Source of the DNA: Bog-756 sp963824645
Lineage (GTDB): Bacteria; Actinomycetota; Acidimicrobiia; Acidimicrobiales; RAAP-2
Assembly: GCA_963824645.1 (NCBI GenBank)
Contig: CAWGQC010000009.1
Span: forward strand, 1 to 64,000
Direction of reading: 5' to 3'
DNA length: 64,000 nucleotides
Shown: positions 52,652 through 61,905 of the stretch, piece by piece
Layout: each line of letters opens with the position of its first letter
Position numbering within the stretch: the stretch's first letter is position 1
Notes under the pieces: generated by a model
What the model was told of the DNA's origin: nothing
The model's database searches: none
What the model saw: only the letters and a program-made list of their open reading frames with translations
Translations under genes and position numbers: made by a program

Positions 52652-54712
52652 TCACCAAAGGCCGCTGAGTGCAGTGTCGACTGCACTGGACACAGGTATG
52701 GCGGCCGCCGGGACGTCTACGTCTATCGCACTGCGTATAGCTCTGTGGTCCAACAGGTCATCCACAGCTGGTGGAAGAAACCGCGTCCGCTGGGCATAGC
52801 TGTGCTTGTCGGTCCAGCCCGCGGGATCTCCGTGGTGATAACGCAACGGCGCGTAGATATGCAGATGCTTACGAGCACGGGTCAACGCCACGTAGAAGAG
52901 CCGACGTTCCTCGTCCACGCTCTCGTTGTCACCCGTGGCCATGTCGGACGGAAATGCTCCGTCCGCGGCATGGATCAGATGGACCGCTGCCCACTCCCCG
53001 CCCTTGGCTGAGTGAACGGTCGAGAGGGTCAGCCAATCGTCATCCAGGGTTGGCCTTCCGGCCAAATCCCCGGTCGAGGAGGGTGGATCCAACGTGAGGT
53101 CGGCGATGAAGCCTTCGTTGCTGTCATAGTCAGCGGCCAGACCGGCCAGTGCGTCAATATCGGCGAGTCGCGGCTCGGGATGGTCATAGCGGCGGCGGAT
53201 CATCGGCTCAAGGGTGTGGCGCAGTGTCTCCACCTGTGCCCCCGGAGGAAGACTCGGTGGGCTGCATATTCCGAGTCCAGAGGCAATCTGATTCAGATCC
53301 TCCACCGATCGGCGCGCGCTCCGCTCTCCCGTCGGATTGGCACAGAACACAACCAGAGGGTTCGGACCGCCACGTTCCGGATTTCGCACACCGAGGGCTT
53401 CGACGATCCGGTTGGCTGAGCCTGGTCCCACTCCGTCGGCCATTTGCAAAACCCGCATCCAGGCCAGCTCGTCCCACGGATTCGCAACGATCCGCAGGGC
53501 CGCCAGCAAGTCGCGAACGTGGGCGGCCTCGAGAAAGCGAAGTCCCCCGAACTTGACGAACGGGATGCTACGCCGTCCGAGCTCAACCTCGAGCAAATCA
53601 CTGTGATGAGAGGTTCGGAACAAAACGACTTGGTCCTTGAGCGCCATGCCCGATTCGTGGTGTTCCAGGATGGTTTGACACACGGCCTCAGCTTGGCTTT
53701 GCTGATCCGGGCAAGTGGCCAGAACGGGACGCACCCCTCTTCCGTCCTCGGTCCACAGTTGCTTCCGATATCCCTCGCCGGAACCGGCGATTACCGCGTT
53801 GGCCAGGTCGAGTATCGCTCCAGTCGAACGGTAATTCTGTTCCAGAGTGACAGTCGTGGCGCCAGGAAAGTGATCGGAAAAGTCCAAGATGTTGCGTACG
53901 GTGGCGGCCCGGAACGAGTAGATGGCCTGGGCGTCGTCACCCACCACAGTGAGGCGGGCGTCCCTGGACCGGAGGGCTCGCAGGATGTCGGCTTGCACGA
54001 CGCTCGTATCTTGATACTCGTCGACAAGGACATGGTCGAAGCTGGCGGCCAGGACCGGGCCGACATCGCTGTCGAGGACCGCAGCACGCCAGTGCAACAG
54101 AAGATCCTCGAAGTCCAAGAGGTGTTGGGCTCGCTTTCGCTCCGTATACGCCGAAAAGATGGCGCTCAAGCCTTCCGTATCGTCTGCGCACCAGGGGAAG
54201 ACGCGTAGGACCGTTTTATCGAGCGCCACCTGGCTACTGACGACGCGGGAGTAGATGGCGGCAACCGTCTCGGTGCGGGGAAACCGATGTCGCATACTGG
54301 CGGCGATAGGCGCACGTACCAGACCGATCAGATCGCGGACGTCGCCCGGGTCGAGCACACTGAAGCCGTCGGCCAATCCGAGTGCCGCCCTGTACCGGCG
54401 CAGGACACGATGGGCCACAGAGTGGAATGTCCCCGCCTGTACCCGCCGCGCCGAAGCGGGATCAGCGATCTGACCGGCCCGCCGGATCAGCTCAGCCGCG
54501 GCGCGCCGACTGAACGTGACAAGAAGGACCCTCTCCGGCGCCACTCCATCCTCGAGGAGTCGGGCCAGTCGGCTCACCAATGTCCGCGTCTTGCCGGTAC
54601 CGGCGCCGGCCACGATGAGTAACGGTCCACCCTCGTGGTCAACGGCCCTTCGCTGCATCTCGTTCAGTCCGCGTGCCCATTTGGGCGGCTCGGCCACGAC
54701 GGTGGTTGTCAC
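52652..54712 (-). CDS. UvrD/PcrA-like superfamily I DNA helicase
   Basis: A 686-residue ATP-dependent 3'-5' helicase. Motifs in order: LNEMQRRAVDHEGGPLLIVA, Walker A AGAGTGKT (35-42), LLVTFSRRAAAEL (Ia), DEYQDT (231-236, motif II), LTVVGDDAQAIYSFR (III), LEQNYRST (IV), LSTVHSAKGGEWAAVHLI (V) and DEERRLFYVALTRARKHLHI (VI). Slightly shorter than PcrA (about 720) and lacking its C-terminal extension, it fits the second, actinobacterial UvrD2-like group; no HRDC domain is seen. GTG 54712 has TAGAAT 6 nt upstream. Probably DNA repair. Confidence 0.92.
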   Translation of the reverse strand: MTTTVVAEPPKWARGLNEMQRRAVDHEGGPLLIVAGAGTGKTRTLVSRLARLLEDGVAPERVLLVTFSRRAAAELIRRAGQIADPASARRVQAGTFHSVAHRVLRRYRAALGLADGFSVLDPGDVRDLIGLVRAPIAASMRHRFPRTETVAAIYSRVVSSQVALDKTVLRVFPWCADDTEGLSAIFSAYTERKRAQHLLDFEDLLLHWRAAVLDSDVGPVLAASFDHVLVDEYQDTSVVQADILRALRSRDARLTVVGDDAQAIYSFRAATVRNILDFSDHFPGATTVTLEQNYRSTGAILDLANAVIAGSGEGYRKQLWTEDGRGVRPVLATCPDQQSQAEAVCQTILEHHESGMALKDQVVLFRTSHHSDLLEVELGRRSIPFVKFGGLRFLEAAHVRDLLAALRIVANPWDELAWMRVLQMADGVGPGSANRIVEALGVRNPERGGPNPLVVFCANPTGERSARRSVEDLNQIASGLGICSPPSLPPGAQVETLRHTLEPMIRRRYDHPEPRLADIDALAGLAADYDSNEGFIADLTLDPPSSTGDLAGRPTLDDDWLTLSTVHSAKGGEWAAVHLIHAADGAFPSDMATGDNESVDEERRLFYVALTRARKHLHIYAPLRYHHGDPAGWTDKHSYAQRTRFLPPAVDDLLDHRAIRSAIDVDVPAAAIPVSSAVDTALSGLW

Positions 54713-55255
54713 ACGGCCATTCTATCGAGGTTACGAACATATGTTCGCTCCGCCAGGAATTCCGTGGCCCGGCGGGTCTCGAAGGCGCGGCCGGCGGACA
54801 CATGCCTCAGATGGAGACGCCCGATCTGGTCCTTCAAATGATCCGGAGTCCATCGGTGGGGTGATGGAGACCAGGACGAACGGATGGCCCGGTCGCCCCT
54901 CTGATCACCTGGGCCCGACGGCCCGTTCCAGCTCTGCCTCGGACGTGCTCGACCGGCCTCGAACGTTCTATCGACGTGTTTCTTCGTACGGCTGGGTACG
55001 GGTCCGCCCCCCGGAGCCTTTGTGCGAGAGCAGGCCACTGCGTCGGCTGGACGACATGCCCTCTAGCCAGGTCCGACTGGCCTGTTTGGCCTCGCCCCCG
55101 CGACCGCGATTGTTGACGGTGCGGGCGCGCTATTTCATCCGCCCGTGCCGCCGAGTCGCCGCCATCCACCAGTCCTCTTTGGCAGGGGCGTACTGACTGA
55201 TGTTCGCGCTCTTGCTCCAACTCCGATCGGGCACGAGGATTCTCTTCTTCCGGAC
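54713..55255. other. Intergenic, no gene recognised
   Basis: About 540 bp. Long open frames exist on both strands but are Arg/Pro-rich artefacts of GC content with no motif. Contains the helicase promoter (TAGAAT at 54719-54724, reverse strand). Confidence 0.4.
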
Positions 55256-55420
55256 TTACCAGCGGTGGAAGCGGTGCTGTCCGGCTCCTTCGCCACGACC
55301 GACGGCGAAACCGATCAGCCAGAGGACCAGGAGTACGACGGCTGCGACCCAGAGGACATGCAGTGCGAATCCCAATCCGAAGAACAGAAGAACGAGAAGC
55401 AACGCCAATGCGACCACCAT
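55256..55420 (-). CDS. Small hydrophobic protein (Lmo0937-like)
   Basis: A 54-residue protein of two membrane helices: VVALALLLVLLFFGLGFALH and VLWVAAVVLLVLWLIGFAVG, then a short polar tail. The LLFGLGFA.HVLW..AV.L...W..G pattern is that of the Lmo0937/DUF5670 family found across bacteria and linked in some species with stress. ATG 55420 follows GGGAGGT at 10 nt; the longer frame from 55462 is less likely. Confidence 0.7.
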   Translation of the reverse strand: MVVALALLLVLLFFGLGFALHVLWVAAVVLLVLWLIGFAVGRGEGAGQHRFHRW

Positions 55421-55695
55421 TGCGATGTGCACCTCCCGCTGAATTTGGATGATGAACATCACAATTCCCTCGTCTCATCTATCCGAAACCTCCAGCCACC
55501 CTGAGGCTGTCCCAGTGAAAAATGATTGCGTCACTCGGTTGAATCAGCCTGATGCAGAGTCTCACGGCGCAGCCGTCAAGGTTTGTTTGTCGTCTTCGAG
55601 CCAGGGGTACACCTCGCTCCACAAAGGGTGCCGTCCGACGAAAGGAATCGCGGTAATCGAAGTTGCAGAAGGTGACCAGTGGGAAGGAGCGCTTG
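55421..55695. other. Intergenic between divergent genes
   Basis: About 275 bp separating the small hydrophobic protein from the MFS transporter. Promoters for both should lie here; none is clear. No gene. Confidence 0.35.
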
Positions 55696-57252
55696 GTGAC
55701 AACACTCGATGTACGTGCAGAGAATCAGGCGGATGCCCGGGGGGGTTGCGTAATCCGAAGCGTTATTCCGGCGCGCCTCGATCGATTGGAATGGTCCCGC
55801 TTCCACACGCGTCTGGTCGTTGCCCTGGGCGTGGCTTGGGTCCTCGACGGTCTCGAAATCACGATTGCCAGCAACGTCACCTCTCTCATCAGCAACAAGC
55901 AGGCCCTCAACCTCTCCTCGTCGGAGGTCGCGTTCGCGGTCGGCACCGTTTACCTTCTTGGTGAGGTCTTTGGGGCGCTGTTTTTCGGTCGACTTTCCGA
56001 CAAATGGGGTCGACGCAATCTGTTCATGATCACCTTGGGGGTCTATCTCTTCGGTGGATTCCTCTCGGCCCTCACCTTGGGGCACTCGGAGTTTTGGGTC
56101 TACTGGCTCTGGGTCTCCCGGTTCATTGCCGGCATGGGTATCGGGGGCGAGTATGCAGCCATCAACTCCGCCATCGATGAACTCATCCCTGCCAAGTATC
56201 GAGGTCGGGTGGACGTGGCTGTCAACGGAACGTACTGGGGTGGTGCGCTCATCGGAACGGTGATGACCCTCCTCGTGGTCAACCACCTGCCCGTCAGCTA
56301 CTCGTGGCGAGTGGCCTTCCTGTTTGGACCGGTCTTTGGGGCCGTCATCCTCCTGGTCAGAAAGAACCTTCCCGAAAGTCCCCGCTGGCTCCTGATGCAT
56401 GGCCGTGAGAAGGAGGCGGAAGAGGCAGTGGCCAAGATCGAAGAAGCCACCGGTGAGACCGACGAGAGTCTGGCCGAGGTCGATGACTCCGAGGCAATTG
56501 AAATCGCCCCTGCCACCAACATCGGCTTCATAGCCCTAGCCCACACCCTGTTTGTCCGGTATCCGAAGCGGGCGATTCTGGGCGCCAGTCTGATGATCAC
56601 TCAATCGTTTCTCTACAACGCCATTTTCTTCACCTATGCCCTCGTACTGACAAAGATTTACAACGTTCCCTCGACAGAGACGGCCTATTACTTCGTCTTC
56701 TTCGCCTTAGGGAACCTGACGGGTCCGCTGACCATCGGCCATCTGTTCGACACCATCGGGCGGCGAAAAATGATCTCGGGTACATACATTTTTTCCGGAG
56801 GTTTGCTCGCCGTCAGCGCCGTGCTCTTCAACGCCGGGGCGCTCAATGCCGTCACTCAGACAGCCTGTTGGTGCGTGATCTTCTTCTTCGCCTCTGCCGG
56901 AGCGAGTGCCGCCTATCTGACGGTGAGTGAAATATTCCCTGTGGAAGTGCGGGCCAAGGCGATAGCCGTCTTCTTCGCCATAGCTCAGACGTTCGGCGCC
57001 ATGGGTCCGTGGCTCTACGGGTTTCTGATCGGTAACGGCCAGGATCACTTCAAGCTGTTCATCGGCTACCTCATAGGTTCGGCCGTCATGGTCATCGGTG
57101 GATTGGTCGAGGTCTTTCTGGGGGTTTCGGCCGAGGGCAAGTCACTCGAGGACATCTCGAGTCCGTTGTCTGCCGTCAAAAGGCCGGCCCACCTCTCGAA
57201 CGTGACGGGTGCGCCCCGTTCTCCCGCGGCCCGGACAGTTATAGGCCCGTAA
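55696..57252 (+). CDS. MFS transporter, sugar/acid porter type
   Basis: A 518-residue twelve-helix major facilitator. Signatures: GRLSDKWGRRNLFMITLGV between helices 2 and 3, RFIAGMGIGGEYAAINSAID in helices 4 and 5 (close to the aromatic-acid and metabolite:H+ symporter groups), PESPRWLLMHGREKEAEEAV after helix 6, and GHLFDTIGRRKMISGTYIFS for the second half repeat. The central loop is long and acidic (ATGETDESLAEVDDSEAIEI). GTG 55696 has AAGGAG upstream. The substrate cannot be fixed; GIGGEY favours organic acids over sugars. Confidence 0.87.
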   Translation: MTTLDVRAENQADARGGCVIRSVIPARLDRLEWSRFHTRLVVALGVAWVLDGLEITIASNVTSLISNKQALNLSSSEVAFAVGTVYLLGEVFGALFFGRLSDKWGRRNLFMITLGVYLFGGFLSALTLGHSEFWVYWLWVSRFIAGMGIGGEYAAINSAIDELIPAKYRGRVDVAVNGTYWGGALIGTVMTLLVVNHLPVSYSWRVAFLFGPVFGAVILLVRKNLPESPRWLLMHGREKEAEEAVAKIEEATGETDESLAEVDDSEAIEIAPATNIGFIALAHTLFVRYPKRAILGASLMITQSFLYNAIFFTYALVLTKIYNVPSTETAYYFVFFALGNLTGPLTIGHLFDTIGRRKMISGTYIFSGGLLAVSAVLFNAGALNAVTQTACWCVIFFFASAGASAAYLTVSEIFPVEVRAKAIAVFFAIAQTFGAMGPWLYGFLIGNGQDHFKLFIGYLIGSAVMVIGGLVEVFLGVSAEGKSLEDISSPLSAVKRPAHLSNVTGAPRSPAARTVIGP

Positions 57253-57294
57253 GGAAGAATTCAGAACGAGTGCCGGCGGAAACAGGTGTGACCG

Positions 57295-58323
57295 TCACTG
57301 ATGCCTCCATGAGTTGGCTTCGTTGAGCACCGGCAGGACGTCACGCTCGAAGAGATGGAGGCTCGACCACGCCAGACCGATCGGCATCCCTCCGCACATC
57401 GGGTGGAACATGGCGAAGGGAAAGGGGGAGTTCTTCTGCTCCTCGATCATCGTCGCCGGGGTGATGACCCGATATTTACCGCTGGCACGCAACTCGTCGA
57501 GGTCGGCGACGGTGCGATAGGGGGTGGCCAACCCCTCCTGGGCCTGCCAGGCGCCGTAGGCGTTCATCTCGTGCATGAAGAATGGCGCCATCTGGTCCCA
57601 GCCCTGGTCGGGGTCCTCCGCCAGGGCCACAGTCACGGTCGGGCCAACCGTGCACGGACCCGGGTCAGGACGGCCCAGTCGGATGACCTCGTCGACGTAG
57701 TACGGCCAGACATCGGGATCGGTGGGAATGAAGCCGTCGGCGATACGCGCCGCTCGTTGGGCGGCAGGTTTGGAGCTTCCCCCGAGCAGGACAGCTGGTC
57801 CCCCCGGCCGGTACGGGGCCGGGGTGACCTGCACCGTCCGGCCCCGGAACTCGAACGACTCACCGGAGAACGCGGCCTTGAGGGTGGCCACCACCTCGGT
57901 GACCCGCTGGGCTCGCTCCCCCGGGGGGACGCCGAACATGGCGAACTCTTCGTGCACGTAACCGCCGGCGACAATCAGGTCGATCCGGCCCCGGCTGAGG
58001 TTGTCCAACACCACCATGTCCTCGGCCAGCCGGAGCGGGTCGTAAAAGGGCGCAATGAGCGCAGCCACCATGAACCGGACCTGGGAGGTACGGGCCGCCA
58101 TGGCGGCCAACATCGGGAGGGGACTCGGGATATAGCCGTCGGGAGAACCGTGGTGCTCGGACACCGCTATCGAGATGGCGCCGAGGGAATCGGCCCAGGC
58201 GGCCATGTCCAGAGCGGCGGCGTAACGATCGGCGGTCGAGGTGCCGGCGAAGGTCGGGTTGCGAAAGTCGAAGCGGAGTCCGAAGAACATGTGCGATCCC
58301 GTCTCATCAGCTTTGTTGGTCAT
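57295..58323 (-). CDS. LLM-class flavin-dependent oxidoreductase
   Basis: A 342-residue luciferase-like TIM-barrel protein. MFFGLRFDFRNPTFAGTSTA starts the barrel; SIAVSEHHGSPDGYIPSPLP is the EHHG motif of the alkanal-monooxygenase-like branch; VRFMVAALIAPFYDPLRLAE, GRIDLIVAGGYVHEEFAMFG and PGGPAVLLGGSSKPAAQRAA follow. This branch uses flavin or F420. Met12 (58290) is an alternative start. The 2OG oxygenase gene is divergent from it, which may mean a shared pathway. Confidence 0.82.
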   Translation of the reverse strand: MTNKADETGSHMFFGLRFDFRNPTFAGTSTADRYAAALDMAAWADSLGAISIAVSEHHGSPDGYIPSPLPMLAAMAARTSQVRFMVAALIAPFYDPLRLAEDMVVLDNLSRGRIDLIVAGGYVHEEFAMFGVPPGERAQRVTEVVATLKAAFSGESFEFRGRTVQVTPAPYRPGGPAVLLGGSSKPAAQRAARIADGFIPTDPDVWPYYVDEVIRLGRPDPGPCTVGPTVTVALAEDPDQGWDQMAPFFMHEMNAYGAWQAQEGLATPYRTVADLDELRASGKYRVITPATMIEEQKNSPFPFAMFHPMCGGMPIGLAWSSLHLFERDVLPVLNEANSWRHQ

Positions 58324-58503
58324 TGGTGCTGAATCTCACCACCCGCCCCTCGATGAAGGGAAGAACTGGTGGCCTGTGATGATGTCCAGCCTTTCCACTC
58401 GCTGATGACCGGCATTTGGCACCGTTGGGCAACTGGTCGGTGTCGCAGTCAGCTGGATCTCGCACGGCGAGACTATCGGCTCGGACAGGAAGGGTACGGA
58501 CAT

Positions 58504-59361
58504 ATGACTCACCCGATCGTAGGGCTGCTGGGTAAGAATGAGGCCGTGGGCGGCACTCGGGCAGAACTGGACACCAAGGGGTTCGCTCGGCTCGCTGGCC
58601 CTTTCCGCTCGACTCACGAGGCGGATGAGGTCGCCGGCGCACTTGTCGAAGCGTCCCGCCTCGAACGTGGTCTTCCCCCTCTGTCAGTCATCGCCGACTA
58701 CGCCGTCCCACCCTTGAACGCTGGGAAATCCCGGGATTTTCAGACGTTGCACTTCGACTTCGGGCTGCCACTTGATCCGAAGGTCGATCAGCAAGTGGCA
58801 CGGTATACCGCCCTCTATGTCCCCATCGATAGTGCCGGGGGGCAGGCGGTCACCCGATTGGTTCCCCTGGACGCCCTCTTGAATCAACGTTCGTGGGCGC
58901 CACCTGGGGAGCTTGTCGAGCGGCTGACCTCCTATGGTCGGACCCACGGCGCCTGGGACGACGACCGAGGCTACGTAGAGGGAAGCCTGGCACGCGTCAT
59001 CGATGCCGCTGCGGACGAGTGCCCGCCGCTGCTCCCCAGCGTGAAGACCGAACCTGGCTTTCTCTGTGGGCTGGAGTTCGACAGTCTCTCGGCCGAGATC
59101 ACATTCTTCGCCGATCACGGCCTTCGCCTCCATGACGTCGAAATCGGCATCGCGTTGCAGCCCGGAGAGCTGCTGGTCTTCGACAACCTCGCCGTAGCCC
59201 ACGGCCGACAGGGAACGCGCCACCCGGGAGAGCTGCACCAACGTGTCTTCGGCCACACCCTCGATCCAGCGGCCCTGGGAGGGGTGCGCGTCGACATCTT
59301 GACCCGGTTCTACCGGGGACAACCACTAGCAGCGGCATCATCGATTGCATCGATCCCGTAG
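58504..59361 (+). CDS. Fe(II)/2-oxoglutarate-type oxygenase (TauD-like)
   Basis: A 285-residue protein from ATG 58504 (AGGAAGG upstream). It has the iron facial triad of the TauD/clavaminate synthase fold: H83-x-D85 in TLHFDFGLPL and H233 in NLAVAHGRQGTRHPGELHQR, with Arg235 or Arg239 placed to bind 2-oxoglutarate. The NxxVxHGR...G.LHQRVFGH end resembles oxygenases acting on amino acids or small metabolites. The 3' end overlaps the convergent gene by 52 bp. The substrate is unknown; the neighbouring LLM oxidoreductase and MFS exporter could make a small pathway. Confidence 0.75.
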   Translation: MTHPIVGLLGKNEAVGGTRAELDTKGFARLAGPFRSTHEADEVAGALVEASRLERGLPPLSVIADYAVPPLNAGKSRDFQTLHFDFGLPLDPKVDQQVARYTALYVPIDSAGGQAVTRLVPLDALLNQRSWAPPGELVERLTSYGRTHGAWDDDRGYVEGSLARVIDAAADECPPLLPSVKTEPGFLCGLEFDSLSAEITFFADHGLRLHDVEIGIALQPGELLVFDNLAVAHGRQGTRHPGELHQRVFGHTLDPAALGGVRVDILTRFYRGQPLAAASSIASIP

Positions 59362-60110
59362 GCCGCCACAAAGTGACCGCCCTCGTCGTCAACACCAGAG
59401 TGCAGCAACCGATTGGCCACGAACAGTAGCCCGGCAACATGGGGCCCGTTTCGGGCAGGGATTACTGCCGTCAGAGCGCGTTCCACCAATTCACCAGGAT
59501 CGGCCGCTCGGACATAGGACCCGTCCGCGACCAGATCGACGGAGTACGGATCAACGTCCAGATAGTGCAGCATCCGAGGAACCTCCGAGCTGAGATTCAG
59601 CAACAGCCTCGTAACCCGACGCACTTTGAGCGTCGACACGTCGCCACTCAGTGCCGTAGCTGCGTCCGAATCGAGATGATAAGCCGGGTCGGTTCGCTGC
59701 TGCCTCAAGGAGAGTCGCAGGAAGTTGAACGGAAAGTCCTCGCCGTCATGCCTGATCACAGGCAAGGACGACGCTAACGCTCGGCTGGCCGGCAGATCGC
59801 TTGCGATCCCCCGAACGCCCTCGAGCGCCGGAAAGTAGCCACAACACCTGTCTTGGTCCAACGCAGCACGTCGGCCGAGTTCCGACCCGGCGTCCGCTGC
59901 TGCTTTTTCCAGTCGAGGAAGATCGAACACCACCGAGACCGGGTGATGGACGGTTGCCAGTCTTCGAGGGAAAGGCCCAACCCGAAAATTGCTCTGACTC
60001 ATTCTGAATGGGGCTGTTTCCGTCGGATCCGGGATCTTCGCACAATAGGAGGTCAATCCTGATCTCCCTTCGACATCGGTGGGGCTTCGACGCTCGATGA
60101 GCTGAGCCAT
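59310..60110 (-). CDS. Unknown protein, convergent with 2OG oxygenase
   Basis: A 266-residue soluble protein with AAGGAG just before ATG 60110. It is not recognised. Notable segments: HPVSVVFDLPRLEKAAADAG, FPFNFLRLSLRQQRTDPAYH, HLDSDAATALSG, VRRVTRLLLNLSSEVPRMLH and GLLFVANRLLHSGVDDEGGH. An H-L-D triad-like motif (YHLDSD) followed by RVTRLLLNLS and a later His-rich end recalls cupin or 2OG-oxygenase geometry, but spacing is not decisive. It shares 52 bp of its 3' end with the oxygenase gene on the other strand, an arrangement that gives antisense overlap. Confidence 0.6.
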   Translation of the reverse strand: MAQLIERRSPTDVEGRSGLTSYCAKIPDPTETAPFRMSQSNFRVGPFPRRLATVHHPVSVVFDLPRLEKAAADAGSELGRRAALDQDRCCGYFPALEGVRGIASDLPASRALASSLPVIRHDGEDFPFNFLRLSLRQQRTDPAYHLDSDAATALSGDVSTLKVRRVTRLLLNLSSEVPRMLHYLDVDPYSVDLVADGSYVRAADPGELVERALTAVIPARNGPHVAGLLFVANRLLHSGVDDEGGHFVAAYGIDAIDDAAASGCPR

Positions 60111-60357
60111 CTTCTCCTTGTGGACCCTGGCGCCGAGGGGCCTCGTGGTTACCGAAAGGCGCAGGGCGACCGGTCAGCTCCGAGGTCCTGGCCATCACCG
60201 TCGACTGGATCAACGTCACCTCCGACGATGACCCTGAGGGCCGGACACGTCGGGACCAAGGGCAGTGGCGGGTTGACAGAGGTCGAATCGACCCTCCACT
60301 CAATTCTTACCATGGCCTGCGGTTATTCCAAGGGCCATCCAAGGTGGAGCAACAAAG
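60111..60357. other. Intergenic, no gene recognised
   Basis: Separates two divergent genes. AAAGG just before GTG 60358 is the likely ribosome site. Nothing else is evident. Confidence 0.35.
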
Positions 60358-61620
60358 GTGGCGGGGGTGGAGTTGCTCCCCCTGGCCACCAAACACCAGA
60401 CGGTTCGACTCCTCGGTCATCAGCCTGTTCTGGATGGCCTGCGGGCCCTCGCATGGTTGGCTGTCTTCGCCGGCCACGCCGGGCTGGCCCCGGAGTTTGC
60501 CGCCGGACAGGTGGCCATGTTCGTTTTCTTTGGACTGAGTGGTTTTCTCATTACCACGTTGCTTTCCGGAGAGAAGGACCTTCACGGACGCATCAACCTG
60601 GCCAATTTCTACATGAGACGCACCCTTCGCCTCGTGCCGGCACTTGTGGCGTTCCTTCTCATCTGGCTCCTGGTGGTCGTCGTGTTCGGACACCACTCCT
60701 GGATGACGACCGTACCGGGTTCCGGAACGGGCACCGGTGAGCCCCTGTCGGTGGCTGTCGAAGGGGTGGGGGCCGGGTTGACCTACCTCACCAACTGGTG
60801 CGGGCTGTTCGGGTTGTTCACCGGTTACGTCCCCTTGGGCCACCTCTGGTCCCTGGCTGTCGAGGAGCAGTTCTACCTGGTGTGGGCTCCGCTCATGGTT
60901 GTCCTTCTCGGCCGTGATCGCCGCATTGCCCTCGCCGGGACCTGCCTACTGGCCACCGCTTCGTTCATCGACGTGGTCTGGGTGCATCATGCCCACGCCA
61001 CCACGGCATGGATCTTCTACAGCACCGACACCCGATCGGGAGCCTTCCTGGCCGGTGCGGCGCTGGGCCTTGTGTGGTCCCGACATCCCGTCATAGGCAC
61101 ATGGTGGCGCCGTGGGTGCACACCAACGGTCATCACATCGGTCGGCTTGCTCGTCTTTGCCGGCTGGGTGTTCGATCACCCGAGCTCGGCGCTCGTCTAC
61201 GGAATGGCGTGGATCGGTGCCTCCATCGCCGCCCCCCTGATGGTGGTCGCCCTCATCGATCGGCCCCGGGACAAGGCGTCATGGTTAGCCAGTCCCGTCG
61301 TGACCTACGTAGGACGACGGTCCTACGCCCTCTATCTCTGGCACTACGTGTGGCTGACCTGGCTGAGGAGCCTGGGGTTCTCCGGCGTGTTGCTTGCTCT
61401 GCTGGCCACCTTCATCTGCGCCGAATTGTCCTGGCGGATCATCGAATCTCCGTTCCTGAGCCTCAAGCACAGGTTCATCAGCGACAAACCCAGCGCCCGG
61501 GAGGAGATCGAGGGGCTCGGTCAGCGGCTCGAACCCGGGTTGCTCGAGCCCGGAGAAATGGTGCCCGGCGCGGAGCCGGCCAAGGCACCGGTAGGGACCT
61601 TGGCCGGTGCCACCGTCTGA
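60358..61620 (+). CDS. Acyltransferase-3 family membrane protein (OafA-like)
   Basis: A 420-residue integral membrane acyltransferase with about ten helices. Family landmarks: PVLDGLRALAWLAVFAGHAG (first helix with catalytic-type His), FVFFGLSGFLITTLL, NFYMRRTLRLVPAL (R-R-x-x-R-xx-P), GHLWSLAVEEQFYLVWAPLM and YALYLWHYVWL. Such enzymes add acetyl or other acyl groups to surface sugars or lipids. A charged cytosolic tail of about 55 residues ends it. GTG start. The substrate is unknown. Confidence 0.9.
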   Translation: MAGVELLPLATKHQTVRLLGHQPVLDGLRALAWLAVFAGHAGLAPEFAAGQVAMFVFFGLSGFLITTLLSGEKDLHGRINLANFYMRRTLRLVPALVAFLLIWLLVVVVFGHHSWMTTVPGSGTGTGEPLSVAVEGVGAGLTYLTNWCGLFGLFTGYVPLGHLWSLAVEEQFYLVWAPLMVVLLGRDRRIALAGTCLLATASFIDVVWVHHAHATTAWIFYSTDTRSGAFLAGAALGLVWSRHPVIGTWWRRGCTPTVITSVGLLVFAGWVFDHPSSALVYGMAWIGASIAAPLMVVALIDRPRDKASWLASPVVTYVGRRSYALYLWHYVWLTWLRSLGFSGVLLALLATFICAELSWRIIESPFLSLKHRFISDKPSAREEIEGLGQRLEPGLLEPGEMVPGAEPAKAPVGTLAGATV

Positions 61621-61743
61621 GCCCTCCGTGCCTGTCCGGCCGGCCGTGGGTGGCCGTGCCCCTTCCCCAACCGACCCACGGCCGCTACCGACCGGTCGGT
61701 CGGGCAGGGGACTCGGTCGGGCTCGTCACCTTGACATCGGAAG

Positions 61744-61789
61744 TTAGGGCGGCCTAAATATAGGGACACCTAATGTTAGGCTCACCTAA
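61744..61789 (+). promoter_or_regulatory. Cluster of three IdeR/DtxR iron boxes
   Basis: Three overlapping or adjacent copies of the TTAGG-n4-CCTAA iron box: TTAGGGCGGCCTAA (61744-61757), ATAGGGACACCTAA (61760-61773) and TTAGGCTCACCTAA (61776-61789). The third, extended to 19 bp (61771-61789), matches the IdeR consensus at 16 of 19 positions. They lie directly before the iron-transport genes and end 2 bp before ATG 61792, so iron-loaded IdeR should block transcription. Confidence 0.88.
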
Positions 61790-61791
61790 TA

Positions 61792-61905
61792 ATGACCCAC
61801 TGTTCCCAGCTCACCGCCATGGTCTCCGGACCGCCCCTGAGCCCGACCGTGACTCCGACCCCGATCGAGGACCGCGCCGCAGGCACGGCCGGGCCTGGAC
61901 AGTGA
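61792..61905 (+). CDS. Possible 37-codon leader frame
   Basis: ATG 61792, 2 bp after the last iron box, opens a Thr/Pro-rich frame whose TGA (61903-61905) overlaps the lipoprotein's GTG 61902. It could be the leaderless entry point from which translation passes to the next gene. The peptide has no known relative. Confidence 0.35.
   Translation: MTHCSQLTAMVSGPPLSPTVTPTPIEDRAAGTAGPGQ

Noticed and set aside
54834..55478. Long reverse-strand reading frame of 214 codons
   Set aside because: Arg/Pro/Gly-rich without motifs, overlaps a better small hydrophobic protein gene, and has no ribosome site.
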